Positions 17,286 to 25,498 are shown, counted from the first letter of the stretch. The stretch is 64,000 nt of DNA from DASVLX01 sp036384655 (GCA_036384655.1 DASVLX010000297.1:23090-87089), one strand, 5' to 3'. A program made the numbers and translations. The notes: generated from the sequence alone by a model not told the origin.

Positions 17286-18287
17286 ATGACGTACATGGGT
17301 CGGGGCCGGAGGGTGAACTGGGTGGCGAGCCGGCCGCCCGGCGTCGAGACACCAAGGCAGGACCCACGACAGGCCGACTACGCCGGTCCGCCCGCCTACC
17401 AGGCGATTCCCAGGTGGGGACTTCCCCGGCTGGCGTGGCGCCGGCCGACGGTGGTTCCCGGTGGCACCGGTGCGCCACCGCGCCGGATCACCGGACTGGC
17501 CCGGCAGGCACGGCTCGCCGTGTCGGCCTGTGCGCTGCTCGCGTTGGCCGACCTGCTCGCCGGCGGTGGCGAGATCTGGCGTTTCACGCTTCTGGTGATC
17601 GGCCAGGACAATGCCCTCTCGCCGGACGTGGTGACCGTGTCGGACGCGCTGGTCAACACCGGCGCGGTGCTCGCCATGGTGACCGGGCTGGTGGCGCTGG
17701 TGTTGGTCGTCCGGTGGCTGCTGACGGCCCGGTCCGCCGCGGCCCGGGCGACCGGGCTCCGGCCGGCCCGCGGCGACGGCCAGGCACTGGCCGGGGTGTT
17801 GATCCCCGGCTGGAACCTGGTGATGGCCGGGTCGATCGCGGCCGAACTGGAACATGCCGCACAGGGTGGTTCCGGCGGCGGCAGTGGTTCGGGCGGAACT
17901 GACGGCTCCGGACGAGTACGGCCGTCACCGCCGGTGCTGGCCTGGTGGATGACCTTTGTGCTGGGCGAACTGCTGGCCATCACCACCATGATCTGGGGGC
18001 TGTGGACCGGCGTGGCCGCCCTGGCGTACGGCGTGCTCTGGCATGCCGCCACCGATCTGGTCGCGGCGGCGGTGGCGGTGCTGACCGGATGGCTGGTGGC
18101 GTCGATCACCCGGTTGCTCGCCCCGGCTGGCCTGGCTTCGTTTCCGTTCTGGCGAGTGGTCCGCATCGACACCGCCACCGACACCGCCACCGACACGGCC
18201 GCCGGTGACACCGACACAGCCGGTGGCGCCGCCGGCGACGGACGGGCGCCCGCCCGGCGCCCGAGGCCGACGGGTGCGGTTCGGTAG
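17286..18287 (+). CDS. DUF4328 membrane protein
   Basis: 333 aa from ATG 17286. A Pro-rich cytoplasmic head precedes four membrane helices with the DUF4328 pattern (GVLIPGWNLVMAGSIAAELE between helices 2 and 3; LAWWMTFVLGELLAI). The C-terminal tail contains a 12-base tandem repeat coding for TDTA-like units. In M. tuberculosis a protein of this type (Rv3843c) sits next to the GDPD gene glpQ1, as here. Function unknown. The GDPD gene begins five bases after its stop, so the two are likely one transcript. Confidence 0.85.
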   Translation: MTYMGRGRRVNWVASRPPGVETPRQDPRQADYAGPPAYQAIPRWGLPRLAWRRPTVVPGGTGAPPRRITGLARQARLAVSACALLALADLLAGGGEIWRFTLLVIGQDNALSPDVVTVSDALVNTGAVLAMVTGLVALVLVVRWLLTARSAAARATGLRPARGDGQALAGVLIPGWNLVMAGSIAAELEHAAQGGSGGGSGSGGTDGSGRVRPSPPVLAWWMTFVLGELLAITTMIWGLWTGVAALAYGVLWHAATDLVAAAVAVLTGWLVASITRLLAPAGLASFPFWRVVRIDTATDTATDTAAGDTDTAGGAAGDGRAPARRPRPTGAVR

Positions 18288-18292
18288 CGGCG

Positions 18293-19129
18293 GTGACGAA
18301 TTCCGAATGGCCCATGGTGGTCGCGCACCGCGGTGCGTCCCTCGATCGGGCCGAACACACCCTCGCCGCCTACGAACTCGCGCTGCGCCAGGGGGCCGAC
18401 GGCCTGGAATGCGATGTCCGGCTGACCAGGGACGGGCAGCTGGTCTGCGTGCATGATCGCAGGGTCGACCGGACCTCGGACGGCCACGGCGTGGTCAGCG
18501 CCCGAACCCTGGCCTCACTGTCCACATTCGACTATGGCGGCTGGCATGACGAGCCGCTGCGCTCGGCGGACGAACTGGTGCGGGTTCGCCGGGCAAAGCC
18601 CTCCGCCGCGCGCGACCGGCGCGGCCTGCTGACCCTGGACGGACTGCTCGGCCTGGTGCGCGACACCGCGCCAGACACCACCCTGTTCGTGGAAACCAAG
18701 CATCCGGTCCGGTATGCCGGTCTGGTGGAGGTCAGGCTGGTCGCGGCCCTGGCCCGGCATGGGCTGGCCCGTCCGGCGCGTCGGCGGGAGTCCCGGATCG
18801 TCGTGATGTCCTTCTCCAGCGCGGCGATGCGCCGAATCCGCGAGCACGCCCCGATGCTGCCGACCGTCCTGCTGATGGGCCGGGTGCCCAGGGAACGGCG
18901 GGACGGTTCGCTGCCGCCGTGGGCAGACATCGCCGGTCCGGGCATCGATCTGCTGCGCGACGATCCGGGCTATGTGAAGCGGGCCCGCGGGTACGGGCAC
19001 GGTGTCTACAGCTGGACGGTGGACGACCCCGGCGACGTGGATTACTGCCGTGACCTGGGAGTGCGCTACCTGGCCACCAATGTCCCTGCCGATGCCCGCG
19101 CGCGGCTGGGAAACGCCACCGGCGAGTAG
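18293..19129 (+). CDS. Glycerophosphodiester phosphodiesterase
   Basis: 278 aa. GDPD hydrolyses deacylated phospholipid headgroups to glycerol-3-phosphate plus an alcohol. Catalytic signatures are HRGASLDRAEHTLAAYELA (first His/Arg/Glu), LECDVRLTRDGQLVCVHDRR (metal-binding Glu/Asp and second His), FVETKHP, and the C-terminal VYSWTVDDP block. There is no signal peptide, so it probably acts in the cytoplasm. It corresponds in context to mycobacterial glpQ1. The start GTG 18293 lies five bases after the DUF4328 gene. Confidence 0.92.
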   Translation: MTNSEWPMVVAHRGASLDRAEHTLAAYELALRQGADGLECDVRLTRDGQLVCVHDRRVDRTSDGHGVVSARTLASLSTFDYGGWHDEPLRSADELVRVRRAKPSAARDRRGLLTLDGLLGLVRDTAPDTTLFVETKHPVRYAGLVEVRLVAALARHGLARPARRRESRIVVMSFSSAAMRRIREHAPMLPTVLLMGRVPRERRDGSLPPWADIAGPGIDLLRDDPGYVKRARGYGHGVYSWTVDDPGDVDYCRDLGVRYLATNVPADARARLGNATGE

Positions 19130-19175
19130 CCTGCCCCGGTACACGCGCGACATGAACGAGCCGCGGAGGAGCATG

Positions 19176-20180
19176 GTGTCCAGGCGGGCAGCGGTGAAGC
19201 GACGCACGGTGTCCCAGGAGTCCACGGGGGAGACGCCGGCCGGTGCCGTCGGTCCCCGGCAGCCCTGCCCCTGCGGCTCGGGCCGGCGCTACAAGGCCTG
19301 CCACGGCGCGGCCGGCGGGCCGGCCGAGGTGATGGTGTTGCGGCCGTTCGAGGGGCTGGCCGGTGAGCCGGAGCTGATCGCGTTGCGCGAGTTCGTGCCC
19401 TCCGCCACCGTGCGGCTTCCGTTGCTGGGACAGCCATCCCGCGATGTCGTGCTTGGCACGGTGCTGCCGATGGCGGCGGCCGCGGTGGTCCGCGCGGACG
19501 GGCTGGGCATGGTCGGCATGCAGGTACAGACCAGGTCCACCGATCTCGGCCGCGACGTGGCCCGCGCCATCCGTTGGGTGCTGGCGGCGAAACCCGGCGA
19601 CGCGCTGATCACGCTCCCTGCCGAGCCGGCCGACCGGGCGCTGAACGCGGACAAGCTGGCCGACCTGCTGGACCCGGCCGACCCGCTGGAGCCCGAACTG
19701 CACACCGACTTCCAGTGGTGGTTGCCCGAGGACGCCGAGGGCGGCCAGCCCGCCGAGACGTCCAGCGAGGTGGCGCTCTCGCTGGAGCGAGCCAATGCGG
19801 CGATCATGCCGACCGCTCGACTGACCGGTGCCGATGTTCGTGCCGCCTACTGGGTGGACGCTGGCGAGAAGGCGCATCTGCGCTGGGTGCGGCCGGAGCC
19901 CGAGGAGACGTTGCTGGCGGCCCTGGCCCGACTCGCCGTGCGCGGCGAACTGGATCTCGGCGAGGGTTCCCGGTACGCGGGATCGTTCCGGGCTCATGGC
20001 CTGCTGGTGCCCGTCTGGGACCTGGACCGGGAGATGCATGCCCGGGAGTGGGAGGAGCCGGCCCAGCTGTTCGCACGGCGGTTGGCCGACACCCTGGCCG
20101 ACTCGGGCGATCTCCCGTTGACCGAGGCCGAGCGCCGGGCGCGGGACGGACTGCGCGGCCGTCAGATCACCCTGCGGTAG
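19176..20180 (+). CDS. SEC-C motif protein, DUF5926 type
   Basis: 334 aa from GTG 19176, with GGAGG six bases upstream; ATG 19173 would be only two bases from the same site. The N-terminal 30 residues are basic and then form a SEC-C zinc motif (CPCGSGRRYKACHG), as in the SecA tail. The remaining 280 residues are a soluble domain found in actinobacteria without assigned role. The SEC-C motif binds zinc and may contact ribosomes or SecB-like partners; that is family knowledge, not evidence for this protein. No operon partner is obvious. Confidence 0.85.
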   Translation: MSRRAAVKRRTVSQESTGETPAGAVGPRQPCPCGSGRRYKACHGAAGGPAEVMVLRPFEGLAGEPELIALREFVPSATVRLPLLGQPSRDVVLGTVLPMAAAAVVRADGLGMVGMQVQTRSTDLGRDVARAIRWVLAAKPGDALITLPAEPADRALNADKLADLLDPADPLEPELHTDFQWWLPEDAEGGQPAETSSEVALSLERANAAIMPTARLTGADVRAAYWVDAGEKAHLRWVRPEPEETLLAALARLAVRGELDLGEGSRYAGSFRAHGLLVPVWDLDREMHAREWEEPAQLFARRLADTLADSGDLPLTEAERRARDGLRGRQITLR

Positions 20181-20216
20181 CCCTCCGTCCACCGCGCGTC
20201 CACCGTTCTCCGGCAG

Positions 20217-20261
20217 TTGTCCCCAGGAATCCACATGTTGTGCACAGGCATCTGTGGATAA
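20217..20261. promoter_or_regulatory. DnaA-box-like cluster between the DUF5926 and MarR genes
   Basis: The gap holds TTGTCCCCAG at 20217-20226, then ATCCACA (20229-20235), and TGTGGATAA at 20253-20261, which is the complement of the canonical DnaA box TTATCCACA. The same order TTGTCCCCAG..ATCCACA recurs at 25463-25483. It may be a DnaA-binding regulatory site or a shared intergenic element. Confidence 0.4.
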
Positions 20262-20288
20262 CCGTGCCCAGATTCAAGCTCTCAGTAG

Positions 20289-20314
20289 GAGTAACTCTCA
20301 ATAGGAGCTATCCT
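20289..20314 (+). promoter_or_regulatory. Promoter and probable autoregulatory operator of the MarR/ABC operon
   Basis: Two small perfect palindromes, GAGTAACTC (20289-20297) and ATAG-GAG-CTAT (20301-20311), overlap a -10-like TATCCT (20309-20314) that ends six bases before GTG 20321. The transcript would be nearly leaderless. Palindromes covering the -10 fit repression by the MarR protein encoded directly downstream. Confidence 0.5.
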
Positions 20315-20320
20315 GCGGAC

Positions 20321-20851
20321 GTGAGCGAGGTGGACCCGGCCCGGCTGGGCGATGAGTTGATGTCCACCACCGCGGCGTTGCGCCGAGTCATCCGTCGGCG
20401 GCTGCGCCCGGTGGTGCCCAGTCCCGCGATGCGTGGCGCCCAGATCGAGGTGCTGCGTGAGGTCGAGAAGCATCCCGGCATCGGTGTCGCCGCGGTGGCC
20501 CGCGAACTGCGGTTGGCCGCGAACTCGGTGAGCACCCTGGTCAATCAGCTCGCCGACGCCGGAATGCTGGTCCGCGAGACCGATCCGGACGATCGCCGGG
20601 CGATCAGGCTGCATCTCACGCCGGTCGCCAGCGGCTTCCTGACCGACTGGCGGCGGGCCCGCAGCGCACTGGTCGGCGAGGGGGTGGCCGGGCTCTCCAG
20701 CGCCGAACAGGAGGCCATCGGCCGTGCGCTGCCCGCGCTGCGGACCCTCCTGAACCACATCGAGTCGACCGACTCCACGGCCGCCGAATCCTCGGGCACC
20801 GCCGAGCGGTCCACAGCGGTACGGGAAGACACGGGAGGCGGGCGAGCATGA
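20321..20851 (+). CDS. MarR-family transcriptional regulator
   Basis: 176 aa from GTG 20321. Winged helix-turn-helix core: GIGVAAVARELRLAANSVSTLVNQLADAG is the HTH, and DPDDRRAIRLHLTP is the wing with the DRR motif typical of MarR. It likely represses its own operon until a small ligand binds. The stop overlaps the ABC ATPase start (ATGA), so it controls a DrrAB-like exporter. The C-terminal 30 residues are a Ser/Thr-rich tail. Confidence 0.92.
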   Translation: MSEVDPARLGDELMSTTAALRRVIRRRLRPVVPSPAMRGAQIEVLREVEKHPGIGVAAVARELRLAANSVSTLVNQLADAGMLVRETDPDDRRAIRLHLTPVASGFLTDWRRARSALVGEGVAGLSSAEQEAIGRALPALRTLLNHIESTDSTAAESSGTAERSTAVREDTGGGRA

Positions 20852-21750
20852 CCGAACAGGCATCGGCGGAGGCACTACGGCCGGCCGGTGGCCCGCCCGG
20901 GCCACTGGCCGTGCGATGCGTCAGTCTCCGGCACTCGTTCGGCGACACGGTCGCGGTCGACGGCATCGACCTGGACGTGCCGGCCGGCACGGTGTTCGGG
21001 CTGCTTGGGCCGAACGGTGCCGGCAAGACCACGACGATCCGGTTGATCACCACGCTGCTGCCCACCGCACCGGGCACGATCGAGGTGTTCGGCGTGGACG
21101 TGGCCCATCACAAGATCGACGTGCGGCGGCTGATCGGTTACGTGCCGCAGTCGCTGTCCGCCGACGCCGACCTGACCGGCCGGGAGAACGTCGCGTTGTT
21201 CGCCCGGCTGTTCGACGTCCGCCGCGCGCGGCGAAAGGCCAATGTGGACACCGCGCTGGCCGCCGTCGGCCTGTCCGATGTGGCCAACCGGCGGGCCAAG
21301 ACGTATTCCGGTGGCATGATCCGCCGGCTGGAGCTGGCTCAGGCACTGGTCAGCTCGCCCAGGCTGCTGGTGCTCGACGAACCCACCATCGGCCTGGACC
21401 CGATCGCCCGGGCCAGCGTCTGGGAGCGGATCACCGAGGTGCGCGACACCACCGGGATGACCGTTCTGGTCACCACGCACTACATGGACGAGGCCGATCA
21501 GCACTGTGACCGGATCGCGCTGATGCATCGCGGCCGGATCCGGGCGAACGGCACACCCGCCGAGCTGAAGGCCAGGGTCGGGCCGGACGCCACGCTCGAC
21601 GACGTGTTCCGCTCGATGACCGGAGACGATCTCGATCGCGATCACGACGGCCATATCGACGGCCATATCAACGGCGATATCAACGCTGACACCGGAGAGG
21701 GGATTCGGCATGTCCGCACGGCTCGACGTACCGCTCGCCGGCTCGGCTGA
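20848..21750 (+). CDS. ABC transporter ATP-binding protein (DrrA-like)
   Basis: 300 aa. Walker A GPNGAGKTTT, signature YSGGMIRRLELA, Walker B LLVLDEPTIGLDP and the H-loop TTHYMDEA are all intact. The order fits the daunorubicin-resistance DrrA group, which powers ABC-2 permeases exporting drugs or lipids. The C-terminal 40 residues are unusual: a 12-base tandem repeat (21649-21684) encodes GHIDGHINGDIN. The frame then overlaps the permease start by 41 bases, suggesting the tail grew by repeat slippage. Confidence 0.93.
   Translation: MTEQASAEALRPAGGPPGPLAVRCVSLRHSFGDTVAVDGIDLDVPAGTVFGLLGPNGAGKTTTIRLITTLLPTAPGTIEVFGVDVAHHKIDVRRLIGYVPQSLSADADLTGRENVALFARLFDVRRARRKANVDTALAAVGLSDVANRRAKTYSGGMIRRLELAQALVSSPRLLVLDEPTIGLDPIARASVWERITEVRDTTGMTVLVTTHYMDEADQHCDRIALMHRGRIRANGTPAELKARVGPDATLDDVFRSMTGDDLDRDHDGHIDGHINGDINADTGEGIRHVRTARRTARRLG
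21649..21684 (+). repeat. 12-base tandem repeat, three copies
   Basis: GGCCATATCGAC, GGCCATATCAAC, GGCGATATCAAC. It lies in the C-terminal tail of the DrrA-like ATPase and keeps the frame. Confidence 0.9.
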
Positions 21751-22531
21751 GAACCGCTCGGTTGGCCTGATCCCGCTGGCGGTGTCCCGGATCGGCACGA
21801 TGTGCCTGGTCGAGTTGCAGAAACTGCGGCATGACCGCACGGAGCTGATGACCCGGGCGATCCAGCCGGCGCTGTGGCTGCTGATCTTCGGTGAGACCTT
21901 CACCCGCATCCACGCGATTCCCACCGGGAACGTGCCGTACCTGGACTACCTGGCGCCGGGCATCCTCGCCCAGTCGGCACTGTTCATCGCGATCTTCTAC
22001 GGCATCCAGATCATCTGGGAACGGGATGCCGGGGTGCTGGCCAAGCTGCTGGTCACGCCGACCCCGCGGGTCGCGCTGGTGGCGGCCAAGGCGTTCGCCG
22101 CCGGAGTGCGGGCGCTGGTGCAGGCACTGGTCGTGCTGGTGCTGGCCGCGTTGCTGGGTGTCGGCCTGACCGCCAACCCGCTGAAACTGATCGGCATGGC
22201 CGTCGTGGTCGTGCTCGGCTCGGCCTTCTTCTGCTGCCTGTCCATCACGATCGCCGGCCTGGTGTTGTCCCGGGACCGGCTGATGGGGATCGGCCAGGCG
22301 ATCACCATGCCGTTGTTCTTCGGCTCCAACGCGCTCTACCCGATCAGCGTGATGCCGGGTTGGCTGCGGGTGATCAACCGGGTCAACCCGCTCGGCTACG
22401 AGGTGGACGCGTTGCGCGGGCTGCTGATCGGCACTCCGGCCAATCTCGGCCTGGACTTCGGTGTGTTGGTGTTGGCCAGCGTCGTGATGATCAGCATCGC
22501 CTCCGCGCTGCTGGCCCGGTTGGCCCGCTAG
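21710..22531 (+). CDS. ABC-2 type transporter permease (DrrB-like)
   Basis: 273 aa, six predicted membrane helices, with the ABC-2 signature region RVINRVNPLGYEVDALRGLL near the C-terminus and AITMPLFFGSNALYPISVMP before it. It is the membrane half of the exporter with the preceding ATPase. The substrate is unknown; no biosynthetic cluster is adjacent. ATG 21710 lies 41 bases inside the ATPase gene. Its TAG stop overlaps the convergent CPBP protease stop by four bases. Confidence 0.92.
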   Translation: MSARLDVPLAGSAENRSVGLIPLAVSRIGTMCLVELQKLRHDRTELMTRAIQPALWLLIFGETFTRIHAIPTGNVPYLDYLAPGILAQSALFIAIFYGIQIIWERDAGVLAKLLVTPTPRVALVAAKAFAAGVRALVQALVVLVLAALLGVGLTANPLKLIGMAVVVVLGSAFFCCLSITIAGLVLSRDRLMGIGQAITMPLFFGSNALYPISVMPGWLRVINRVNPLGYEVDALRGLLIGTPANLGLDFGVLVLASVVMISIASALLARLAR

Positions 22532-23355
22532 AGCCAGCTCAGATGTGGCGCGAGCAGCGCGTAACCGACGAAGGACACGATGTCCAGAATCGCGTGCGCG
22601 GTGATCAGTGCCCACAACCGGTTGGTGCGTTGCCACACGCGGCCGAACACCAGGCCCATCACGAGGTTCCCCACGGCCTGGCCGAATCCCTGGTAGAGGT
22701 GGTAGGAGCCGCGCAGCAAAGCCGATGCCAGCAGTGATCGGTTCTCGCCCCAGCCAAGCTGGCGCAGCCGGCTGAGCAGGTAGCCGACCACCACGGTCTC
22801 CTCGGCCCAGCCGTTGGCGACGGCCGCGACCAGTAGTACCGGTATCCGCCACCAGGCGTCGGTGAGCGTGGACGGCGCCACGTCGAGGTTGGCACCCAGC
22901 ACGCGGGCACCCAGGTAGAACGGCAGCCCGGCCAGTCCGATCAGGGCGGCCAGGCCCACCCCGCCGAGCAGATCGCGGCCGGGCCGGTCGCGATCCAGGC
23001 CGATGCGGACCGGGCCGATCCCGGCTCGCCACAACAGGTACAGCCCGAGCGCTCCCCAGGCCAGCAGCTGGACCACGCTGGTCAGTTGGAAGAACAGGTC
23101 CAGCAGGCTGACCGAGCTGCGCGGGGCGTTGATGGCGACATGCTGTTGGTTCAGCGGTGTCGCGGCCAGCAGCGCGTTGGCGAGGTCCAGTGCGGCAACC
23201 AGACCGGCCAGGCCGAACGTGACGGCCAGCATGACGCCGAGTTCGATCCGCACCGCCCGGCGGGCCGGTGGTTCGACGATCGGCGCGAGATAGTTCGGCG
23301 AGTCGGATGCCAGCGGCGTTTCGGGCACCAGCCAGGCACGCAGGCGGTTCGGCAC
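22528..23355 (-). CDS. CPBP family intramembrane metalloprotease
   Basis: 275 aa, about seven membrane helices. The CPBP/Abi motifs are visible: the glutamate pair in WAEETVVVGYLLSRL, the histidine in SYHLYQG, and the final HAILDIV. Members are membrane-embedded glutamate-type metalloproteases (CAAX-processing relatives), in bacteria often linked to bacteriocin immunity or signalling. No bacteriocin gene is adjacent. ATG 23355; the DUF2470 gene lies just upstream on the same strand, nine bases away, and could be cotranscribed. Confidence 0.88.
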   Translation of the reverse strand: MPNRLRAWLVPETPLASDSPNYLAPIVEPPARRAVRIELGVMLAVTFGLAGLVAALDLANALLAATPLNQQHVAINAPRSSVSLLDLFFQLTSVVQLLAWGALGLYLLWRAGIGPVRIGLDRDRPGRDLLGGVGLAALIGLAGLPFYLGARVLGANLDVAPSTLTDAWWRIPVLLVAAVANGWAEETVVVGYLLSRLRQLGWGENRSLLASALLRGSYHLYQGFGQAVGNLVMGLVFGRVWQRTNRLWALITAHAILDIVSFVGYALLAPHLSWL

Positions 23356-23364
23356 CCGGCGACG

Positions 23365-24231
23365 TTACCGCGCGCCCGCGACTCCACCCGCCGCGCTGCC
23401 GTCCTGGCTGGCCAGGAACGGGCAGCCGACCATCCTGCGCAGTTCGACGCCAACGTCCTCGGTGGTGGCGGCCGGTTTCGTGAACGGCAGCCGGACGTCG
23501 TGATCGGCGTCCGGCAGTTCCACCCGCAGCCGCAGGCCGAAGCGGTCGAGCCCGAGCGGACGGACGTTGCCGCCGCGCAGCTTCGCCGGCAGCAACCGGG
23601 TCAGCAGGCCCACGACGTCCCGATGGGCGATCTCCAGATGGCGCAGCCACTGGTCCTCGTACAGGCAGAACGGGTCCGGGCGGGCCGCGGCGAACTCGGC
23701 CGGACGCAGTGACTGGCTGCCCTCGCTGTCGGCGAGCACCAGCGACGCCGGATTGAGCCGCAGCACCGTCATGCCGTGGCCGGCATCCAGCAGCCGGCAG
23801 TCGGGGTTCTCCTCGGCGATCGACAGGACCTCCCGACGGGCCCGGACGCCGTCCAGCACACGCAACCAGCCGGTGATCCACAGCAGGCCGCGCACGGGCT
23901 CGCGCAGCCGTACCGGCGCCCGGTCGGCAAGTTCGATCATGGTGGGTCGCTCGGTGCGTTCCGCCCGTGCGGTCTCCGCGACCAACGGGTGCCAGTCGGC
24001 GAGCAGCATGGTGACCGCACCATCGGAGTGCACGTGGTGCATATGGGGTTCGACACGCTCGCCCGCACCATCGGCCCAGCCCTTGTCACAGCCCCTGTCG
24101 CAGCCGTTGTCGCGGCGAGCGTCCCGGCCGCCAGCCCGCAACATCACCGTGGCCCGCCCGCCTCGGCAGGCGATCGTCTTGGCTCGCTCGGCGGAGGGTG
24201 GAATCGGTGGTTTGCGGCTTGCCTGGCGCAC
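23365..24231 (-). CDS. DUF2470 domain protein, probably iron-regulated
   Basis: 288 aa from GTG 24231, five bases behind a strong AGGAGGTG. The family's leading motif is seen (PSAERAKTIACRGGRATVML), then HMHHVHSDGAVTMLL with conserved histidines and a C-terminal DUF2470 block (REVLSIAEENPDCRLLDAGHG and later). DUF2470 often accompanies HugZ/pyridoxamine-oxidase-like heme-binding folds, so heme or iron handling is plausible. A 17/19 match to the IdeR/DmdR iron box lies 15 bases upstream of the start, supporting derepression under iron starvation. The likely mycobacterial counterpart is Rv3839, reported as IdeR-regulated. Confidence 0.82.
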   Translation of the reverse strand: MRQASRKPPIPPSAERAKTIACRGGRATVMLRAGGRDARRDNGCDRGCDKGWADGAGERVEPHMHHVHSDGAVTMLLADWHPLVAETARAERTERPTMIELADRAPVRLREPVRGLLWITGWLRVLDGVRARREVLSIAEENPDCRLLDAGHGMTVLRLNPASLVLADSEGSQSLRPAEFAAARPDPFCLYEDQWLRHLEIAHRDVVGLLTRLLPAKLRGGNVRPLGLDRFGLRLRVELPDADHDVRLPFTKPAATTEDVGVELRRMVGCPFLASQDGSAAGGVAGAR

Positions 24232-24245
24232 CTGTCACCTCCTGG

Positions 24246-24264
24246 TTAGGTAAGGCTAACCTTA
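24246..24264 (-). promoter_or_regulatory. IdeR/DmdR-type iron box
   Basis: The 19-base sequence TTAGGTAAGGCTAACCTTA matches the actinobacterial iron-box consensus TTAGGTTAGGCTAACCTAA at 17 positions and is palindromic in its core. It starts 15 bases upstream of the DUF2470 GTG and would sit over the promoter, so Fe2+-bound IdeR would block transcription. A partial half-site (CCTAGGTAAGG, about 24398-24408) lies further right. Confidence 0.75.
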
Positions 24265-24451
24265 CTGGCGCGGACAGGCAATGTACTGGGAGTTGGCCCA
24301 CATCGGTGTCGGGACACGGCATTACCTGCCGCCAAGACCTGAATACCCATAGTAACGCCGGCGGCGTGCGGCCGGCTCAGTTTCCGGTGCAGGTCACCTA
24401 GGTAAGGGGGATCGTCAAGGTGGTGTTCTTGCCACCGTTAGCGTGTCCCCT

Positions 24452-25315
24452 GTGTCTAGCGCTGTCGAACTCCGTGCGCCAGGTCCCTTCGGCACCCCAC
24501 CCCTGCTGGCGAGGCTGGTGGACGACGCGGCGCTGTTCCCGCCCAGCGATGTCGCGACCGCCGACGCGGTCCGCCGTCACCTGGCCGAACGCTCCGGCGA
24601 CCGCGCCGGTGTGCTGGGACTGTTCCTCTGCCCGGCTTCCAAACTGCCCGAGGTGATCACCGAGCTGGTGCGTGCCCGGCCGAGCAAGCCGGTGCCGCTG
24701 TCTCTGGTGGTCGACACCGGGCTGGGCGGAGTGCCCAAGGCCGTGTCGATCGTGGAGTCCCGCACCGAACTGCTCACGCTGCGTATGGTCGAGATGCCGG
24801 CCCCGTCGGACGTGGACGACGTGTGGCTGGAGCGGGTCGCGGAGTTCGTGCCCGAGGACGTGGTCCGGGTGGTCGAGCCGCGCTGGGGCGGCGCGGACTG
24901 GCTGGCGGGCGTGCGCCGGGTGGCCGAGCGCGGCTACTGGCTGAGACTCCGCTGCCGTGGCCGGGCCGTCGACGCCGTGCCGAGCGTGGCCGAGGTCGCG
25001 GACTTCCTGGCCGTGCTGGCGGACTCCGGCACGTCGTTCAAGGCCACCGGTGGGCTGTCCAGCGCGGTCCGGCACACCACCGAGGCCGGGGTGACCCACC
25101 ACGGCCTGGTCAATCTGCTGGTGGCCACCGCTCGGGCGCTGTCCGGCAAGGACGTCCGGACGGCGTTGGGCTCCGAGGACGGTCCGGCACTGGCCAGTGA
25201 GGCCGCCGCGCTGTCGGACGAGGCCGCCCGCGCGGTGCGCGCGGTCTTCGCGTCCTACGGATCGTCCTCGTTGGCCGAACCGGTCGCGGCTCTGGAAAGC
25301 CTCGGCCTTCTGTAG
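24452..25315 (+). CDS. Conserved hypothetical protein, TIM-barrel-like
   Basis: 287 aa from GTG 24452; GTG 24443 is an alternative. TAGCGT at 24439-24444 looks like a -10 seven bases before GTG 24452. The chain alternates beta strands and helices (VPLSLVVDTGLGGVPKAV, FKATGGLSSAVRH, HHGLVNLLVATARAL), suggesting a barrel fold, and has no cofactor motif I recognise. The conserved FKATGG and HHG blocks look like an active-site face. Function unknown. The last codons and the stop lie in a 16-base direct repeat. Confidence 0.7.
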   Translation: MSSAVELRAPGPFGTPPLLARLVDDAALFPPSDVATADAVRRHLAERSGDRAGVLGLFLCPASKLPEVITELVRARPSKPVPLSLVVDTGLGGVPKAVSIVESRTELLTLRMVEMPAPSDVDDVWLERVAEFVPEDVVRVVEPRWGGADWLAGVRRVAERGYWLRLRCRGRAVDAVPSVAEVADFLAVLADSGTSFKATGGLSSAVRHTTEAGVTHHGLVNLLVATARALSGKDVRTALGSEDGPALASEAAALSDEAARAVRAVFASYGSSSLAEPVAALESLGLL

Positions 25316-25331
25316 AGCCTCGGCCTTCTGT
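25298..25331 (+). repeat. 16-base direct repeat over a stop codon
   Basis: AGCCTCGGCCTTCTGT occurs at 25298-25313 and again at 25316-25331, separated by AG. The first copy encodes the final residues SLGLL of the preceding gene and its stop; the second copy is untranslated. It looks like a recent local duplication. Confidence 0.85.
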
Positions 25332-25470
25332 GGGACCTGCTCCATACTCTTCCGGGTGATCAATGCACGGCCGGCCCCCGTTGCGGCTCATCCACAACAT
25401 CCACCCGGAAGGCCAGCGACGATGGTCATCCGTGCACAGCCCAGACCACGACTACCCACAGTTTGTCCCC

Positions 25471-25498
25471 AGAGTTATCCACAGGGGTGGATAACTCT
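25471..25498. promoter_or_regulatory. Perfect 12-base-arm palindrome containing two opposed DnaA boxes
   Basis: AGAGTTATCCAC (25471-25482) and GTGGATAACTCT (25487-25498) are exact reverse complements around AGGG. TTATCCACA, the canonical DnaA box, is present on the plus strand (25475-25483) and TTATCCAC on the minus strand. As RNA it would also form a strong hairpin, but no T-tract follows, so an operator or DnaA site fits better than a terminator. Confidence 0.6.

Noticed and set aside
20321..22531. Antibiotic biosynthetic cluster suggested by the DrrAB-like exporter
   Set aside because: No biosynthetic gene lies nearby; the exporter with its MarR regulator stands alone among housekeeping genes.
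21680..23881. Long open frame of over 700 codons on the minus strand across the ABC permease and CPBP protease genes
   Set aside because: Its translation is Arg/Pro/Gly-rich without any domain, and it lies opposite or out of frame with two clear membrane protein genes. It is a GC-rich shadow frame.
25471..25498. Rho-independent terminator after the TIM-barrel-like gene
   Set aside because: The hairpin is 155 bases past the stop and lacks a T-tract, while its DnaA-box content is specific. A binding site is the better reading, though termination is not excluded.
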